From Cryptomeria japonica (taxonomy: Eukaryota > Streptophyta > Pinopsida > Cupressales > Cupressaceae): a stretch of 64,000 nt of DNA. The stretch is taken from NCBI RefSeq assembly GCF_030272615.1, contig NC_081413.1, positions 25,354,966-25,418,965 of the forward strand. The letters run 5' to 3'. The notes under the pieces were generated by a model. The model saw only the letters and a program-made list of their open reading frames with translations, had not been told where the DNA came from and made no database searches. This document shows, piece after piece, positions 1 through 10,554 of the stretch. The translations under genes were made by a program, and so were the position numbers. Positions within the stretch are counted from its first letter, which is position 1. Every line of letters begins with the position of its first letter.

Positions 1-446
1 TTTGAGTGGTTTGGATTTAGTTGATCTTGTTTGAAAATTTTCAAATCTTACTCTATCAGAGTGAAGGTTTAGATGCCCCTTCACGACAAAGCGTGTCAAA
101 TGATATGGATAAAAGCTTCCCAATATGGAAACTTGATTTGACAACTTGAAAATTTTAAACAAGTGTTTTTGTGAGATAAAATCCGTAAGATGGTAAAGGA
201 TTCTGTTGATACTGATGATGAAGTTTCTGGATTATGATAAGAGAGACATCTTTTATCGCGCGATTCGTTTAGGATCCTGACAACGTTTGTTCTGACGCAA
301 ATTTAGCTCAAGAAATAGTTGTAACGGTTGGTTTTTGTCACTCTGTGTTGATGAAAAATGATGTTAATGAAAAAAAGTTTCTGAAAATGTTTTTAAAAAT
401 TTTAAAATTCCTCTCGATTTTGCCCTCTGTTTTTCTGTTTTTGATC

Positions 447-820
447 ATGCGCTAGAATAGAGACTACATGCGCTACTGAAATGCCTTTATGCGCTAAAAT
501 AATAACCACACGCGCTAGGCTGCCCCCAGACACGCGCTAAAGTTTTGACTGTTTGAAATTGTTTTCTAGCTGTTTGAAAAATATATGCGCTATTCTGGGC
601 CTGTCACGCGCTAACTATTGAACTTTATGCGCTAATTTTTGGATTCCATGTGCTAAGCTATTGCTTCCACACGCTAGACTATTTTTTTGATTCGCGAAAT
701 GTTTCAACACTGATTTGACTAGGGATAAAACGTTGCTATTTGGAACCGATGCGCTAACTGGATGTTTGGATGCGCTAACAGAAGTACCTTACGCGCTAAG
801 AGGTTGCTCTTATGCGCTAA
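447..820. repeat. 21-bp-phased AYGCGCTA array, A distal
   Basis: Cores of the form ATGCGCTA or ACGCGCTA start at 447, 468, 489, 510 and 532, then 585, 606, 627, 648 and 669, then 749, 770, 791 and 812. Within each run the spacing is 21 bp, with one 22. Only the 8-9-bp core is conserved. The 12-13-bp spacers differ from unit to unit, so this is not an ordinary tandem repeat. It lies on the gag-proximal side of the conserved leader domain. Confidence 0.9.
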
Positions 821-1069
821 TCTGCCCTGATTTTTCCTTTGTTTTAAGTTTTTTGTGAATTTTGAATTTTTGTGGTGAATTTTTCAAGTTTGATGGATGA
901 TTTTCTGAAGTAATAAATGCAAGCACGGCACAAAAAGTACAACCATTTTGCCTAATCTAACAAAAAGTGTATGTTCTACGAGGATGTGTTCAAATCCCCA
1001 ATGTTTTAACAGGTTTTGATACAAGTAATACACTTCAGAAAGATTTTTTAGTCAAGGGTCATAAATAAC

Positions 1070-1670
1070 ATCATAGCCCACTAGTCTCGATACTTTGTCA
1101 GCTCAAACAGTCATGTCACCCCCTAGAGGGCGCCCGTTTTTTTGCCTTTTGCAAGAAATTAACCCAAAGTGAATCGCTTCACAGTTGAGTAGTTATCTTG
1201 GGAGATATATGGTGAGTAATCTTGGGGGTGGATTCTTCCCCACCCTTGCACTATGATGTTATAAATGTCTGGTTATTGACTCGGTTTAAAGCTTCTATTT
1301 CTATGGTTCGTAATCAGGCTTCCCGTTTGACTGTCAGTGATAAACTCCCTTAGGAGGCTTCCCAACCTTTAGAACAAAGGCTTTACGTATCTCAAGGATA
1401 CTGGGGGAAGGCTAATCACTGTGCGCAACCGTTGAAAAGGACTTTCGTCACTTTCCACGTTTGATTATAGTGGGTTGGAATTCTTAGTGTTAAAGTCATT
1501 CCCCACTTAGGTCGTTCCCTTCACACCGGCCATAAATGGCTTTAAGAGTTGATTTCAACTCCTTGGGAAGGCAGACCTGCTAAAGGTTTTATTGCTTGAA
1601 GTACAGAAAGTTATAAGAGTGGTCCAAATTTTTTATCACCCAGTTAAGGGGAGAGCATATTCCTTCCACT
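1070..1670 (-). other. Conserved leader domain, copy A
   Basis: This block recurs in the leaders of B (9730-10335), C (26030-26540) and D (28840-29440). Read on the minus strand, its shared landmarks in order are: a TATGCTCTC box before a (G)GTGAT box; CTGCCTTCC; a GGCCGGTG and GGGAACGACCTAAGTGGG pair; and CCAACCCACTATAA. It is non-coding in every copy. A structured RNA such as a packaging or translation signal is my inference, not a known assignment. Confidence 0.7.
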
Positions 1671-2015
1671 TTTGAGACAAAGCAATCAAGTTGGTTCTTT
1701 TTAGCCTTTCAATTTAGTGATTTGCTAAAATCTATATAGAGATATTGCTCCACGAAAACATGGTGTTCTTTTTATCCTTTTAAGGCAATGATTTTCTGAT
1801 CTATGAACAAGGAATTGGTCAACAAAGCAAAATTTTCGATCTTGGTGGTCAACAAAAGAAATCGATAAAAACAAATTTCCCGCTCCACCTGCAAGAAATT
1901 GTTAGCGTCCTGCAAAATTTCAATCAAATAGTTAGAAACTCTAGATTTTGGTGGACTTCTATAAGTCTAGATTTTATTTCAGTTGCAATTGTAATTTTCT
2001 TGCTCACTGTCTGTG

Positions 2016-2451
2016 ATGCGCTACAGAAAAGACTGTACACACTAAAATAAAACCTAGATGCGCTAAAATTATGTCGAAAAGCGCTAAACTGTTTACTGGA
2101 TGCGCTATTATGTGCGTTGGAAGCGCTGCTCCATTTTTCTCCCGCGTTGAGTCCTGCAGGAAAAGTACTGATTTGATCCACTAAAAGATAAACTTTAAAC
2201 GCTGGATGATGGACTCCATGCGCTGGATTGTGAACTGGATGCGCTATCTGACAGACCCGACGCACCAATATATTTTTCAGATGCGCTACTCTGTTTTTCT
2301 TCCACGCTGAGACCTACAGCAAAAATTTAGTGGATGCGATGCGCTAAAGAAAAGACTTTACGCGCTAGAGTAGAGACCCCACGCGCTAAACAGTTTGCGG
2401 AACGCGCTAGACTGTTAACCGGATGCGCTAGGGAATGTTTCCCATGCGCTG
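2016..2451. repeat. 21-bp-phased AYGCGCTA array, A PBS-proximal
   Basis: Cores start at 2016, 2037, 2058, 2079, 2100, 2121 and 2142; then 2176, 2197, 2218, 2239, 2260, 2281 and 2302; then 2339, 2360, 2381, 2402, 2423 and 2444. Every step inside a run is 21 bp, even where the core has decayed (for example ACACACTA at 2037 and ATCCACTA at 2176). The array sits just inside the primer-binding site. Confidence 0.9.
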
Positions 2452-2517
2452 ATTCCTATTTCCCGCGGACCTGCAGAAGTGGTTAAATTTAAAAACCGAT
2501 TTGATATATGGGGTTGG

Positions 2518-2535
2518 GCCCCATGGTGGGTGCCA
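2518..2535 (-). other. Primer-binding site of element A
   Basis: On the minus strand this reads TGGCACCCACCATGGGGC. It lies four bases from the LTR edge, the usual place for a tRNA primer site. B and D carry the same site with small changes. I do not assign the tRNA. Confidence 0.8.
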
Positions 2536-2539
2536 TAAA

Positions 2540-3608
2540 TGTATGTGGGAAAAGCGGGTCGATAGAACTCAATATGTAATAAACTAGATGATAAGATGAC
2601 AAGGTTAGTATAAATACTATCCTAACATGATATATTTAGTCTATGATTGAACTAAATGATAAAAAAAATATTCTAAACATGCATATTTAGACTAATTCCT
2701 GATTTCAAAGAGGCTAAATGATGAGCATAAAATGAGATATGAAAGCTTGAATGTATTTGAGCATAAGTGTGATACTACAAATTTGGAGGATGATTCAAAA
2801 TGGAGGAATGAGAGCTCTATTTATAGGATAAACAGGGCAATGGATGGTCAGGATTGAAAGAGTTGATCAAGGGTTGAGTTTGAAAGTTGGGGATCCATGT
2901 TTGCAATTTGCACCAATGAAATGGTGACAAGTGTCAACATAGGGTTGGGTTGAGAGAAGGGGTTGGAGGCATTAAATGTCTGAGGAGACCTTATGGTTAT
3001 CTAGAGGGTAAGGGTCAAGTCTAAGTTAAGATTACCCATTGGATTAAGAGTTAATCCAAGGATAAACCCTTGTGCAAATGATTAAGAGATAATCATGGTC
3101 AAAGCATTAAAGGCTTGATGAGACCCTTGGGTTGGATGAAGGTTGAGTTAAAAGAAATTCTTTAACCATGTAAGAGGGTTTGAGTTAACCATTAATGGTT
3201 ATGAAGACTTTGGGGAATTAAGTGGTTGAAGACTTGAAGCCTTTAATGGTTATCAAAGACTTTGAGGATTTGAGAAGTGACTTCCCCTTGCTTAGGGATG
3301 TGACAAAGTTTAGAAGATGGGTTAGGCTAATTAGAAGCGATTAGAAAAGTCTAGAAGGTATTAGAAAGGGGTTTAGGAAGGCAAGTGAGAGATGTAGGAT
3401 TTTGCAAGTGGATGGAGGGATAATAGGATTTAATTGAATAAAATGATTTATTCATTAAATGGGTATAGTGAATTTAATTTAAATAAATTGAGTAATTTAC
3501 TTAATTAAATAGAGGAATGTGGGTAATTTAATTAAATTGAATTTAATCAAATAGAGAAATGAACATAAAATATTCATTTAGGAATATGGTCATTTTTATA
3601 CGTCTACA
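2540..3608 (-). mobile_element. LTR shared by elements A and B
   Basis: On the minus strand the LTR begins TGTAGACGTATAAAAATG and ends CATACA. A primer-binding site flanks it on the left and a polypurine tract on the right, so it is at once the 5' LTR of A and the 3' LTR of B. Compared with the other B LTR it lacks two blocks, one after CTCAATATGT near 2577 and one between two GGATTTAATTGA copies near 3427. A TATA-like box read on the minus strand lies at about 2818-2826. Confidence 0.9.
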
Positions 3609-3625
3609 TTTTGCCCCTCTTTGAA
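3609..3625 (-). other. Polypurine tract of element B
   Basis: Read on the minus strand this is TCAAAGAGGGGCAAAA, touching the 3' LTR. The same tract stands before the 3' LTRs of C (18917-18933) and D (50457-50472). It primes plus-strand DNA synthesis in LTR elements. Confidence 0.85.
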
Positions 3626-3654
3626 GTGATGTGTGTGCACATGTTATTTCAAAG

Positions 3655-3900
3655 AAAATTTGTCGGATATGCTGTCAAAATTTGATCGATATGATGTTGT
3701 GGATATGAAAAATTGATTTGATATGAAAAGTCGATATGATGCTGTGGATATGAAAAATTGATTTGATATGAAAAGTTGATATGATGCCCTAGATTTGATG
3801 AGTGATATTGATGATGCCCCAGATATGAAGAATTGATTTGATATGAAAATTTGATATGAAACTGATATGAAATTGATGTTGAGATTTGATATGATAATGC
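3655..3900. repeat. GATATGA-rich degenerate repeat
   Basis: Short units built on TTGATATGAAAA and GATATGATG recur irregularly through the 3' end of element B. The small ORFs over it are low-complexity artefacts. Confidence 0.6.
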
Positions 3901-4019
3901 CCCCTCGGGAGATCGTTCATGCACACAAAGCATGAATGATCTCTCGAAAGAAGAAGAATGTTGTTTGAAAGATATAAGAGTAGATAGTGATGGCATGCAT
4001 GGGTTTGATAAGATTGATT

Positions 4020-4500
4020 AGATTGATTGGAATGAGAGCAAGTCTTGTTTCAGGTATGACACCTCTTGTATAAGACATGGATGATCAAGTATCTAGTTTT
4101 AGGAATGATACCACCTGTATAAGACATGGATGATTGATCATCTGGTTTCAAGAATGATACTGCCTGTATAAGACATGGATGATCAAGCGTCTGGTTTTAG
4201 GAATGATATCACCTGTATAAGACATGGATGATCAAGCATCTGGTTTCAGGAACGATATATCCTATACAAGACCGATCAAAACGCCTAGTTTCAGGAACAA
4301 TATATCTTGTATAAGAGCTGATCAAAACATCTGGTTTCAGGAACGATATATCCTGTATAAGAGCTGATCAAAACATCTGGTTTCAGGAACAATATATCCT
4401 GTATAAGAGCTGATCAAAACATCTGGTTTCAGGAATGATATATCCTGTATAAGAGCTGATCAAAACATCTGGTTTCAGGAACGATATATCTTGTATAAGA
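4020..4500. repeat. 46-49-bp tandem repeat with CTGGTTTCAGGAA and CCTGTATAAGA
   Basis: About ten units contain CTGGTTT(C/T)AGGAA followed by (A)TATCCTGTATAAGA. The later units have a 46-bp period and the earlier ones are slightly longer. The same two-box unit occurs as a pair at 5756-5964, once in C (20670-20740, two boxes), and in inverted orientation in D (50033-50160). It therefore marks the 3' region of three families. Confidence 0.85.
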
Positions 4501-4625
4501 CATGATAGAAGATAGTTTGGAAGAATGATAGAAGATAGTTTGGAAGAATGATGAAGATAGTTTAGAAGAATGATAGAAGATAGGTTGGAAAAATGATAGA
4601 AGATAGTTTAGAAGAATGATAGAGA
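4500..4625. repeat. 23-bp tandem repeat, AGAATGATAGAAGATAGTTT
   Basis: Five to six copies of a roughly 23-bp purine-rich unit directly abut the 46-bp array. The stretch that follows, 4626-5740, holds three copies of GATATGCAACTAATTGTAAAA (or GATATGTAACTA) at 4727-4785 and otherwise nothing I can identify. Confidence 0.75.
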
Positions 4626-5739
4626 TATGAAAGTGAAGAAAGATTCCATGATGATGTGATAGATATGCATGCGAGGGATGCAATGATGAATGATGAATGA
4701 TATTTTGAAAATGAGATGTATGATATGATATGCAACTAATTGTAAAATGATATGCAACTAATTGTAAAATGATATGTAACTATTTGTTTTTTAGCATCCT
4801 CATTCTGCATTTGTCATCCCTGTATAACTATATGTTGTTTGCTTTCTATGTATATATCATCATTGAGCATTTATTGATTTTTGGGATATGTTGAAAATTT
4901 ATACAAGCACAATGGTATAATTGAACCATAATGACCTGAGAAAAATTTACATGATTTTTTATTTTGCAAGATAGCACAAGCGTCAAGGTATAATTGAACT
5001 AGGACGACCAGAGTGTGGATTGCGTAAACATACAAGAGTTAACCTTTGTCCCATACAAATTCGAAATGTCCTCAGCGATATGCCACCCGATTTCTTCATA
5101 GGACAAATTTGCATGGTAAAAGACTTCACTCAAAGATAGAAGACAAATAAAACATCACATTCCTTCCTTGCTTCTCTAGTCGTAAGACATCCTTGAGTCA
5201 CTTAGGAGATATGATAAGCAAAAATTAACAACCATAAGTAAGCATGCATGCTATTTGAAATGTATTCTTGTCAATTAAAATATCTTGCAAATAGATCTTT
5301 GTTTAGTTGAAATTAGTTCAGGTCTGTGATGTTTAGCCTTCTCGCATTTTGGCATTTGTTAGTTGTTTTGATCCTTGTTGTCTTGCTACGTTTTTGGTCT
5401 GATGTTGAAAATATTGAAGGCGAAATGCCCCTAGCGAGGTCAGGATTTTGCCCCTTGCTGTTGATACTACTTTGATATGGATATATACACTGATCACCAA
5501 GCCATGGTGGGATATTATTTGGATAATTGTTTTAGATAAACCAAGGACAATGACTACACTAAGTATGTCCAAGATTGATAAGCATTTGTGAATTTCTGGT
5601 GATGCCTCAGATGGGTGGATATGATATGTACAATATGATTTGTGAAACATGTATTTCCATCAATTGATAAAGATAAGGCTTACTATAATAAAATCCAGCA
5701 GTCATACTGATTGATGTCATTGTTATGATTTGGTTGATG

Positions 5740-5970
5740 ATTGATAAGAATGTCTGGTTTCAAAGAGTGAGTACCCTGTATAAGACCGATCTGTCTGGTT
5801 TCGAGTGTATCTATCCTTGTATAAGACATGTTGATGTTGATGTTGATAGATGGATTGATTATCAAGACTTGATGATTGATAGGAATGTCTGGTTTCAAAG
5901 AGTGAGTACCCCGTATAAGACCGATCTGTCTGGTTTCGAGTGTACCTATCCCTGTATAAGACATGTTTGA
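5740..5970. repeat. Two-copy direct repeat of the 3' module
   Basis: Two nearly identical segments, about 5742-5830 and 5870-5970, each contain GAATGTCTGGTTTCAAAGAG, a GTATAAGACCGAT box, and a second CTGGTTTCGAGTGTA plus TGTATAAGACATG unit. ORFs on either strand here follow the repeat rather than a gene. Confidence 0.8.
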
Positions 5971-6094
5971 TGTTGATGTTGATCTCAAGTAATGAATTGA
6001 TTAACAAGACATGTGATAAGTTTGAGTGCAGGCTTTGAGAGTTTTCCTGTTGTTGATCTGATTTTATGGATGGTCCAGGTGTTCATGCTTTGAT

Positions 6095-6235
6095 TTGTTT
6101 TTTTTTTGGATTTTGAGTTTTTGGATATTTTGATTTTTTTGAGTTTTTTGGATATTTTGATTTTTTGAGTTTTTGGATATTTTGATTTTTTGAGTTTCTG
6201 GATATTTTGATTTTTTTGAGTTTTTGGATTAGAAG
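6095..6235. repeat. T-rich tandem repeat (A-rich on the element strand)
   Basis: Five or so copies of a unit near GAGTTTTTGGATATTTTGATT. C carries a similar T-rich array at 20990-21315, and D an A-rich one at 48715-48890 on its coding strand. The three elements therefore share an A-rich array downstream of their coding region, though the unit sequences differ. Confidence 0.8.
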
Positions 6236-6419
6236 AAAGATGTATTTGGTTGCCCCAATGTATTTCAAGACAAGGAATGGATGAATGTATGACTGAACCA
6301 TTGAGGTGGAAATAGATTTGTTGTCCATAGTTTTGATCAAGATCAAGGATGAAAAAGGGGATATGGATAGAGATAAGATATAGATAGCACTGGATGATGG
6401 AAGCAATGAATAGATAGGA

Positions 6420-6590
6420 TAGATAGATATGAATTAGAGTGAAGCAATATTGTAGAAAGAATTGGATGATAGAAGAAATGAATAGATAGGATAAGGGATA
6501 TGGATTAGAGTGAAGCAAGACTGTAGAAAGAATTGGATGATAGAAGATATGAATAGATAGGATAAGGGATATGGATTAGAGGACATGGGA
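6420..6590. repeat. Tandem repeat of about 70 bp
   Basis: Two and a half copies of a unit containing GTAGAAAGAATTGGATGATA and GAATAGATAGGATAAGGGAT, in the 3' region of B. Confidence 0.8.
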
Positions 6591-6627
6591 GATATGGTAG
6601 GAAGAATTGAGTGGATGAACTTTGCCC

Positions 6628-6909
6628 TCAAGCATAGAGGTTTCCATTTGCAAAAAGGTGATATGTAAGATTGTCATAGTATTTAGCACCATCTGAATAA
6701 GTGTTCGCGAACTTTTCAAAGATAGAGACCCAACCCACACTTGGAACCTCTGGAAATTTCAACTGAACATTTCTAGCAACTAGGAAGCAGACTAAAAAGG
6801 GAATAAGAATCCCAAACTGGATCAAGGTACTTAGTCTTTGATTACCCATGTGTGTGCAAGTGGGTTCATTCTGGCTCATATGATCATTGTAATCTTCAGA
6901 ATCCAGCAT
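6628..6909 (-). CDS. Unidentified 93-codon ORF in element B
   Basis: I do not recognise this product. The predicted peptide has ordinary composition, unlike the repeat-derived ORFs around it. It shows a hydrophobic stretch at about residues 29-46 (IQFGILIPFLVCFLVA), which could be a membrane anchor, followed by a soluble-looking tail with aromatic residues. It could be a fragment captured from a host gene or chance open frame. It lies between the ~70-bp repeats and the tandem hairpins of the B 3' region, where C and D have no counterpart that I can see. Confidence 0.3.
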   Translation of the reverse strand: MLDSEDYNDHMSQNEPTCTHMGNQRLSTLIQFGILIPFLVCFLVARNVQLKFPEVPSVGWVSIFEKFANTYSDGAKYYDNLTYHLFANGNLYA

Positions 6910-6956
6910 GGCTAGCTACATGAGTTAGCTTGACTTCAAAAGCATCCTGGATAGAG

Positions 6957-7055
6957 CCTCGTTGCCAGCAAGCGTCCATAGCCCCAACGAGGTTATCGCT
7001 TTAATTTCACAAATATTGCTCCATTGTCAGCCAAGCGTCCATAGCTCCGATGGAG
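6957..7055. repeat. Two tandem hairpins with the same loop and different stems
   Basis: Stem CCTCGTTG (6957-6964) pairs with CAACGAGG (6985-6992). Stem CTCCATTG (7019-7026) pairs with CGATGGAG (7048-7055), allowing one wobble on this strand. Both loops contain AAGCGTCCATAGC. C (about 21968-22030) and D (48908-48923) have a CCTGGCAAACAGGCG module at a comparable place. Confidence 0.7.
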
Positions 7056-7770
7056 TTACTTGCATGTTCCCATAGCCAATCATTTTGATATTGCATTTCA
7101 TTGCATTTTTCTTTTCTTGATATTCATTTTCTTGCTCATGCTTTTGATATTTCTTTTTTCTCTTTATTTTTCTTGCATTGGCTTGTAAGTGATGAAACTT
7201 ACATGGGTGTGATAATTACAGTGGCACTGAAGCAAGATTTTAGATTTTTCACTAGCCATGTCTTCAATTTAAGAGATCACAATGATTTAGAGCAATCGAT
7301 TAAGTGTATGAGATATAGTAATCAAAAGATGTCAGTACCAAGATATGATAAGTGGTTCTTTTCTGGATTGAGTGTGTATCCCTAACCAAAGAAAATGTTA
7401 AAGAGGAACAACCTCATATTCTGAAGCATTTCATGAATAGATATCTAAGAAAAAGGACTGAACAATAGATTCCAGCATGGGCAAGTATGTGACAAAATGA
7501 CACAAACACCTATCTCATAGATGAAGGATTTATGCAAAGGATTGAATGATAGGGATTGAAGGATAGAAAAGAGGTGTTGGATAATAGATAGAATGTTTGA
7601 AGATTTGTGCAAGGATAGATAGAAATGTTTTCAGGATGAGTGTTGGTACTTGAGAAGTGATGAAGAGATGGAGGAAAATTGAATTTTGGGACAGAAGGAC
7701 CCTAAATAGATAGAGGAAATGATAGAAGAATAGTTTTGGAAAGATGTTTAGATAGAGGGTTGAAATAATT
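7056..7770. other. Non-coding interval in element B
   Basis: No gene is supported here. A 94-codon plus-strand frame at 7101-7385 opposes the direction of the element and resembles nothing I know. Purine-rich sequence with GATAGA and GATGGA runs leads into the end of the minus-strand ORF. Confidence 0.4.
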
Positions 7771-8253
7771 TCAAAGATGTGCTCCTCGTTGATCTTTCTT
7801 ATGGATCATTTGAGGTGATGGATTTGTGGATGGAGGGAAGTAAGGACCCAAGATGGATGAAAGGGATGGAGAGTTTGATTGTGGAATGAAAGGACCTAAG
7901 ATAGATTTAGAAGAAGAAGAGTTTGACTTTGGAATGAAAGGACCTAAGATAGATTTGGAGGATGAAGAGATTCCTTGATCTTGATCTTGACTTGGAGTAG
8001 GATCATTTGAGTTTGTGCTTTTCTCTTAATTTTGAATTAGAATAGTGGAGGATATGGAAGGAATATCATGATTTTGCTTAGGAGATGGATGTTGAATGGG
8101 ACTCTGCTCTTGAGATGAAAGAGGGTCATCGTGGATGGAATACCAAAATTTTAGGGGATCATCATAAGATTCTTGATAGGTGGGATCTTGATCAAAAATG
8201 GGATTAGATTGGAGAGCCATGAGATCGTGATCTTGATTTATGCTAGGACTCAT
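7771..8253 (-). pseudogene. Broken SILGP-motif protein of element B, relative of the C ORF
   Basis: Read on the minus strand from an ATG at 8253, the frame runs about 160 codons to a TGA at 7771 with one internal TAA at 8026-8028. The product is rich in D, P, Q and S. After the stop it carries three copies of a SILGP(F/Y)(I/F)P motif within 50 residues, separated by short serine-rich linkers. The 986-codon ORF of element C has the same motif (SILGPYIPPSP and SILGSYVPKS) and a similar DQDQDP composition, so I infer that B carries a shortened, disrupted member of the same family. Its function is unknown and no enzyme motif is visible. It lies downstream of the leader, where gag would be in an autonomous element. 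Confidence 0.6.
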
Positions 8254-8890
8254 TTCCTTTGACTAGGTTTCCTTTTTTTTTTTTAGTTTGATGATGAATG
8301 ATCAAAGTTGATGCTTTTGATAGGTTGACGTAGAGAAATTTACTCCTTTTGATAAGGGCCCTAGGACTAGGTTGTCTCTTCTTTAACTTAGTTTTTTTGA
8401 TAAAGACTTGTTCATCTCAAAATATAAGGAGTGGTCATACACAAATGATCAATGGCTTCCTTCGATGTTTGGATTGAGATACTTCGTTTGGAAACTTAAG
8501 TCTACTTTTATCAAATGAAAGTTTAGATGCCCCCTCACGACAAAGTGTGTCAAATGATATGGATAAATTCTCCCGATATGGAAACTTGATTTGACAACTT
8601 AAGGTTTAAACTTGGTATGTTGTTTGATAGAATCCTTTAGATGATGGACCTTTTGATCAAGGTGACGATAATACCTGATTTTGATAGGATAAAGTCTTAT
8701 CTTTAGCTAGTTTTGGATTTGACAACTTTTGTTCTAAGACTAACTTGTTTGATTTGGAAATGATTTCTCTGGTGTTTTGATTTCATTTCTTGTGATTGCA
8801 TTTGATATTGGACCTGAAAGGATACTCAAGAAGTTTGAAAACTTTTTCTAGAAAGGCTTGTTTTGCTCTATGGTTTTCTGAGTTCTGACC
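8254..8890. other. Gag-proximal leader segment of B
   Basis: No gene is present. The block at 8521-8600 (AGATGCCCCCTCACGACAAA and following) matches 68-150 in A, which fixes the alignment of the two leaders. Confidence 0.6.
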
Positions 8891-9257
8891 ATGCGCTAAG
8901 CCAGAGACTAGATGCGCTAAAACAAATTCTCAATGCGCTAGAGAAAAGACTCCACGTGCTACACTGCCCCCTGATACGCGCTAACTGGTTTATTTTTCTT
9001 TTGCCTTGGTTCAAAAAGGTCATATGCCAATATGGGCCACCAATGCGCTAACTGTTAAACCCTACGCGCTAAAGTTTGGTTTCCACGCGCCAAGCTGATG
9101 CTTCAACGCGCTAAACTGTTTTCAAAACGCGCTACTTGAAACTGCTAGAATTGGATTTCTATGAATCGCTAATGTTAAGACTTAATGCGCTAAGGTGAAG
9201 GTCTAATGCACTAAAAGATGGTCCCCACGCACTAAGAAGTTTCTCTCACGCACTAAA
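8891..9257. repeat. 21-bp-phased AYGCGCTA array, B distal
   Basis: Cores start at 8891, 8912, 8933, 8954 and 8976; then 9043, 9064, 9085, 9106 and 9127; then about 9165, 9185, 9206, 9227 and 9248. Steps are 21 bp almost throughout. Spacers are unrelated to one another. Core variants include ACGTGCTA, ACGCGCCA and ACGCACTA. Confidence 0.9.
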
Positions 9258-9729
9258 CTACCCTGATATATTTTGACTTGGTTGTTTTTCTGTGATTTTT
9301 GAAATTTTTAACACTTGTGATTTTGATGGATGATTTCTTTTTGGATACTCAAGCTTACTAAGTCGAATAGATAAAATCTTGATTACTTGGTTTGGTATTC
9401 CCCTAATCTTGTTGGATGAAAGTCTTTCCTAAAGATAGTTGAAATGTTGATAACCATCTCAAAAGATGTTTTGTTGGATTTGGAAATCTTCTCCACTTTA
9501 TGATTCTTCCTTGTTTGAACTGACTTTTGAGTTTGATTGTTGGATACTTTGCAAGATATTTTAACATTTGTGACAAGAATACATAGCACACATGAAGAAA
9601 ATGATCATCCTAATGCTAAACATTGAGTGTATGTTCTTTTGAGGATGTGTTCAAATCCCCGATGTTATCACTGGTTTGATTTACAACAAAAGACACATCA
9701 GATAGACTCTTTATTCAAAGGTCATTGAC

Positions 9730-10335
9730 AATATCATAGCCCACTAGTCTCGATACTCCGTCAGCTCAAACAGCCTTGTCACCCCCTAGGGGGTGCTCAT
9801 TTTTTTGCCTTTTGCCAGAAATTAACTCAAAGTGAATTGTTTTACAATTGAGTAGCTATCTTGGGAGATATATGGTGAGTAATCTTGGGGGCGGATTCTT
9901 CCCCACCTTTGCACTATGATATTGCCAATGTTTGGCGACTGACTCGGTTCAAAGTTTCTATTTCTATGGCTCATAATCAGGCTTCCTGTTCAGTCATCAG
10001 TGATAAACTCCCTCAGGAGGCTTCCCAACCTTTAGAACAAAGGCTTTACGTATCGCAAGGATACTGGGGGAAGGCTAATCGTTGCATGTAATCGTTGAAA
10101 GGGACTTTCATCACCCTCCACTTTTGATTATAGTGGGTTGGAACACTTGGCATCAAAGTCATTTCCCACTTAGGTCATTCCCTTCACACCGGCCAAAGAA
10201 TGGCTTTAAGAGTTTTTCAACCCCTCAGGAAGGCAAGCCTGCTAAAGGATTTATTGCTTGAATTAAAGAAAGCTTTAAGAGTGGTTTGGCTTTTTGATCA
10301 CCTAGTTAAGGGGAGAGCATATACCTTCCACTTTC
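9730..10335 (-). other. Conserved leader domain, copy B
   Basis: This copy aligns with A over its whole length and with D and C over the landmark boxes (minus strand: TATGCTCTCCCC, GGTGATCA, CTTGCCTTCCTGA, GGCCGGTG, GACCTAAGTGGGAAATGAC, CCAACCCACTATAA). Small ORFs on either strand here are not conserved with A and are rejected. Confidence 0.7.
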
Positions 10336-10554
10336 GAGACAAGGCACAAGGTTCTTTTTAGCTTTCAAGATAATGATTTGCTAACTTCTATTTGGAGATG
10401 TTGCTCCAAAAAGCATGATGTTCTTTTTAACCCTTCATAGCAAAGTGTGTATTTCCAAAACTTTTGTAAAACAAGCCTGGTCAACAAAGTAAATCGTGAT
10501 GTTTGGTCAACAAAATTAAAGTCGATAGAGGAAAACTTTCCCTCTTTGCCTTGC

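Larger units (their letters stand above)
1..2539 (-). mobile_element. Internal 5' leader of LTR element A, cut by window edge
   Basis: This is non-coding retrotransposon DNA read on the minus strand. It lies directly left of an LTR (2540-3608) and ends in a primer-binding site, so it is the 5' leader of an element running out of the window. It repeats the leader of element B (about 8460-11642) in the same order: a GTTTAGATGCCCC block (67 here, 8523 in B), a motif array, the conserved leader domain, and a second array. A segment matching B 10555-11290 is missing here. No ORF of credible coding character is present. Confidence 0.8.

Noticed and set aside
447-2451. Phased repeats considered as a CRISPR array
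   Set aside because: The repeat core is only 8-9 bp and spacers 12-13 bp, in plant retrotransposon DNA with no cas genes.
5723-6518. ORFs of 94-177 codons on both strands
   Set aside because: They are read from tandem repeats and repeat their own sequence with the repeat period, with no conserved domain.
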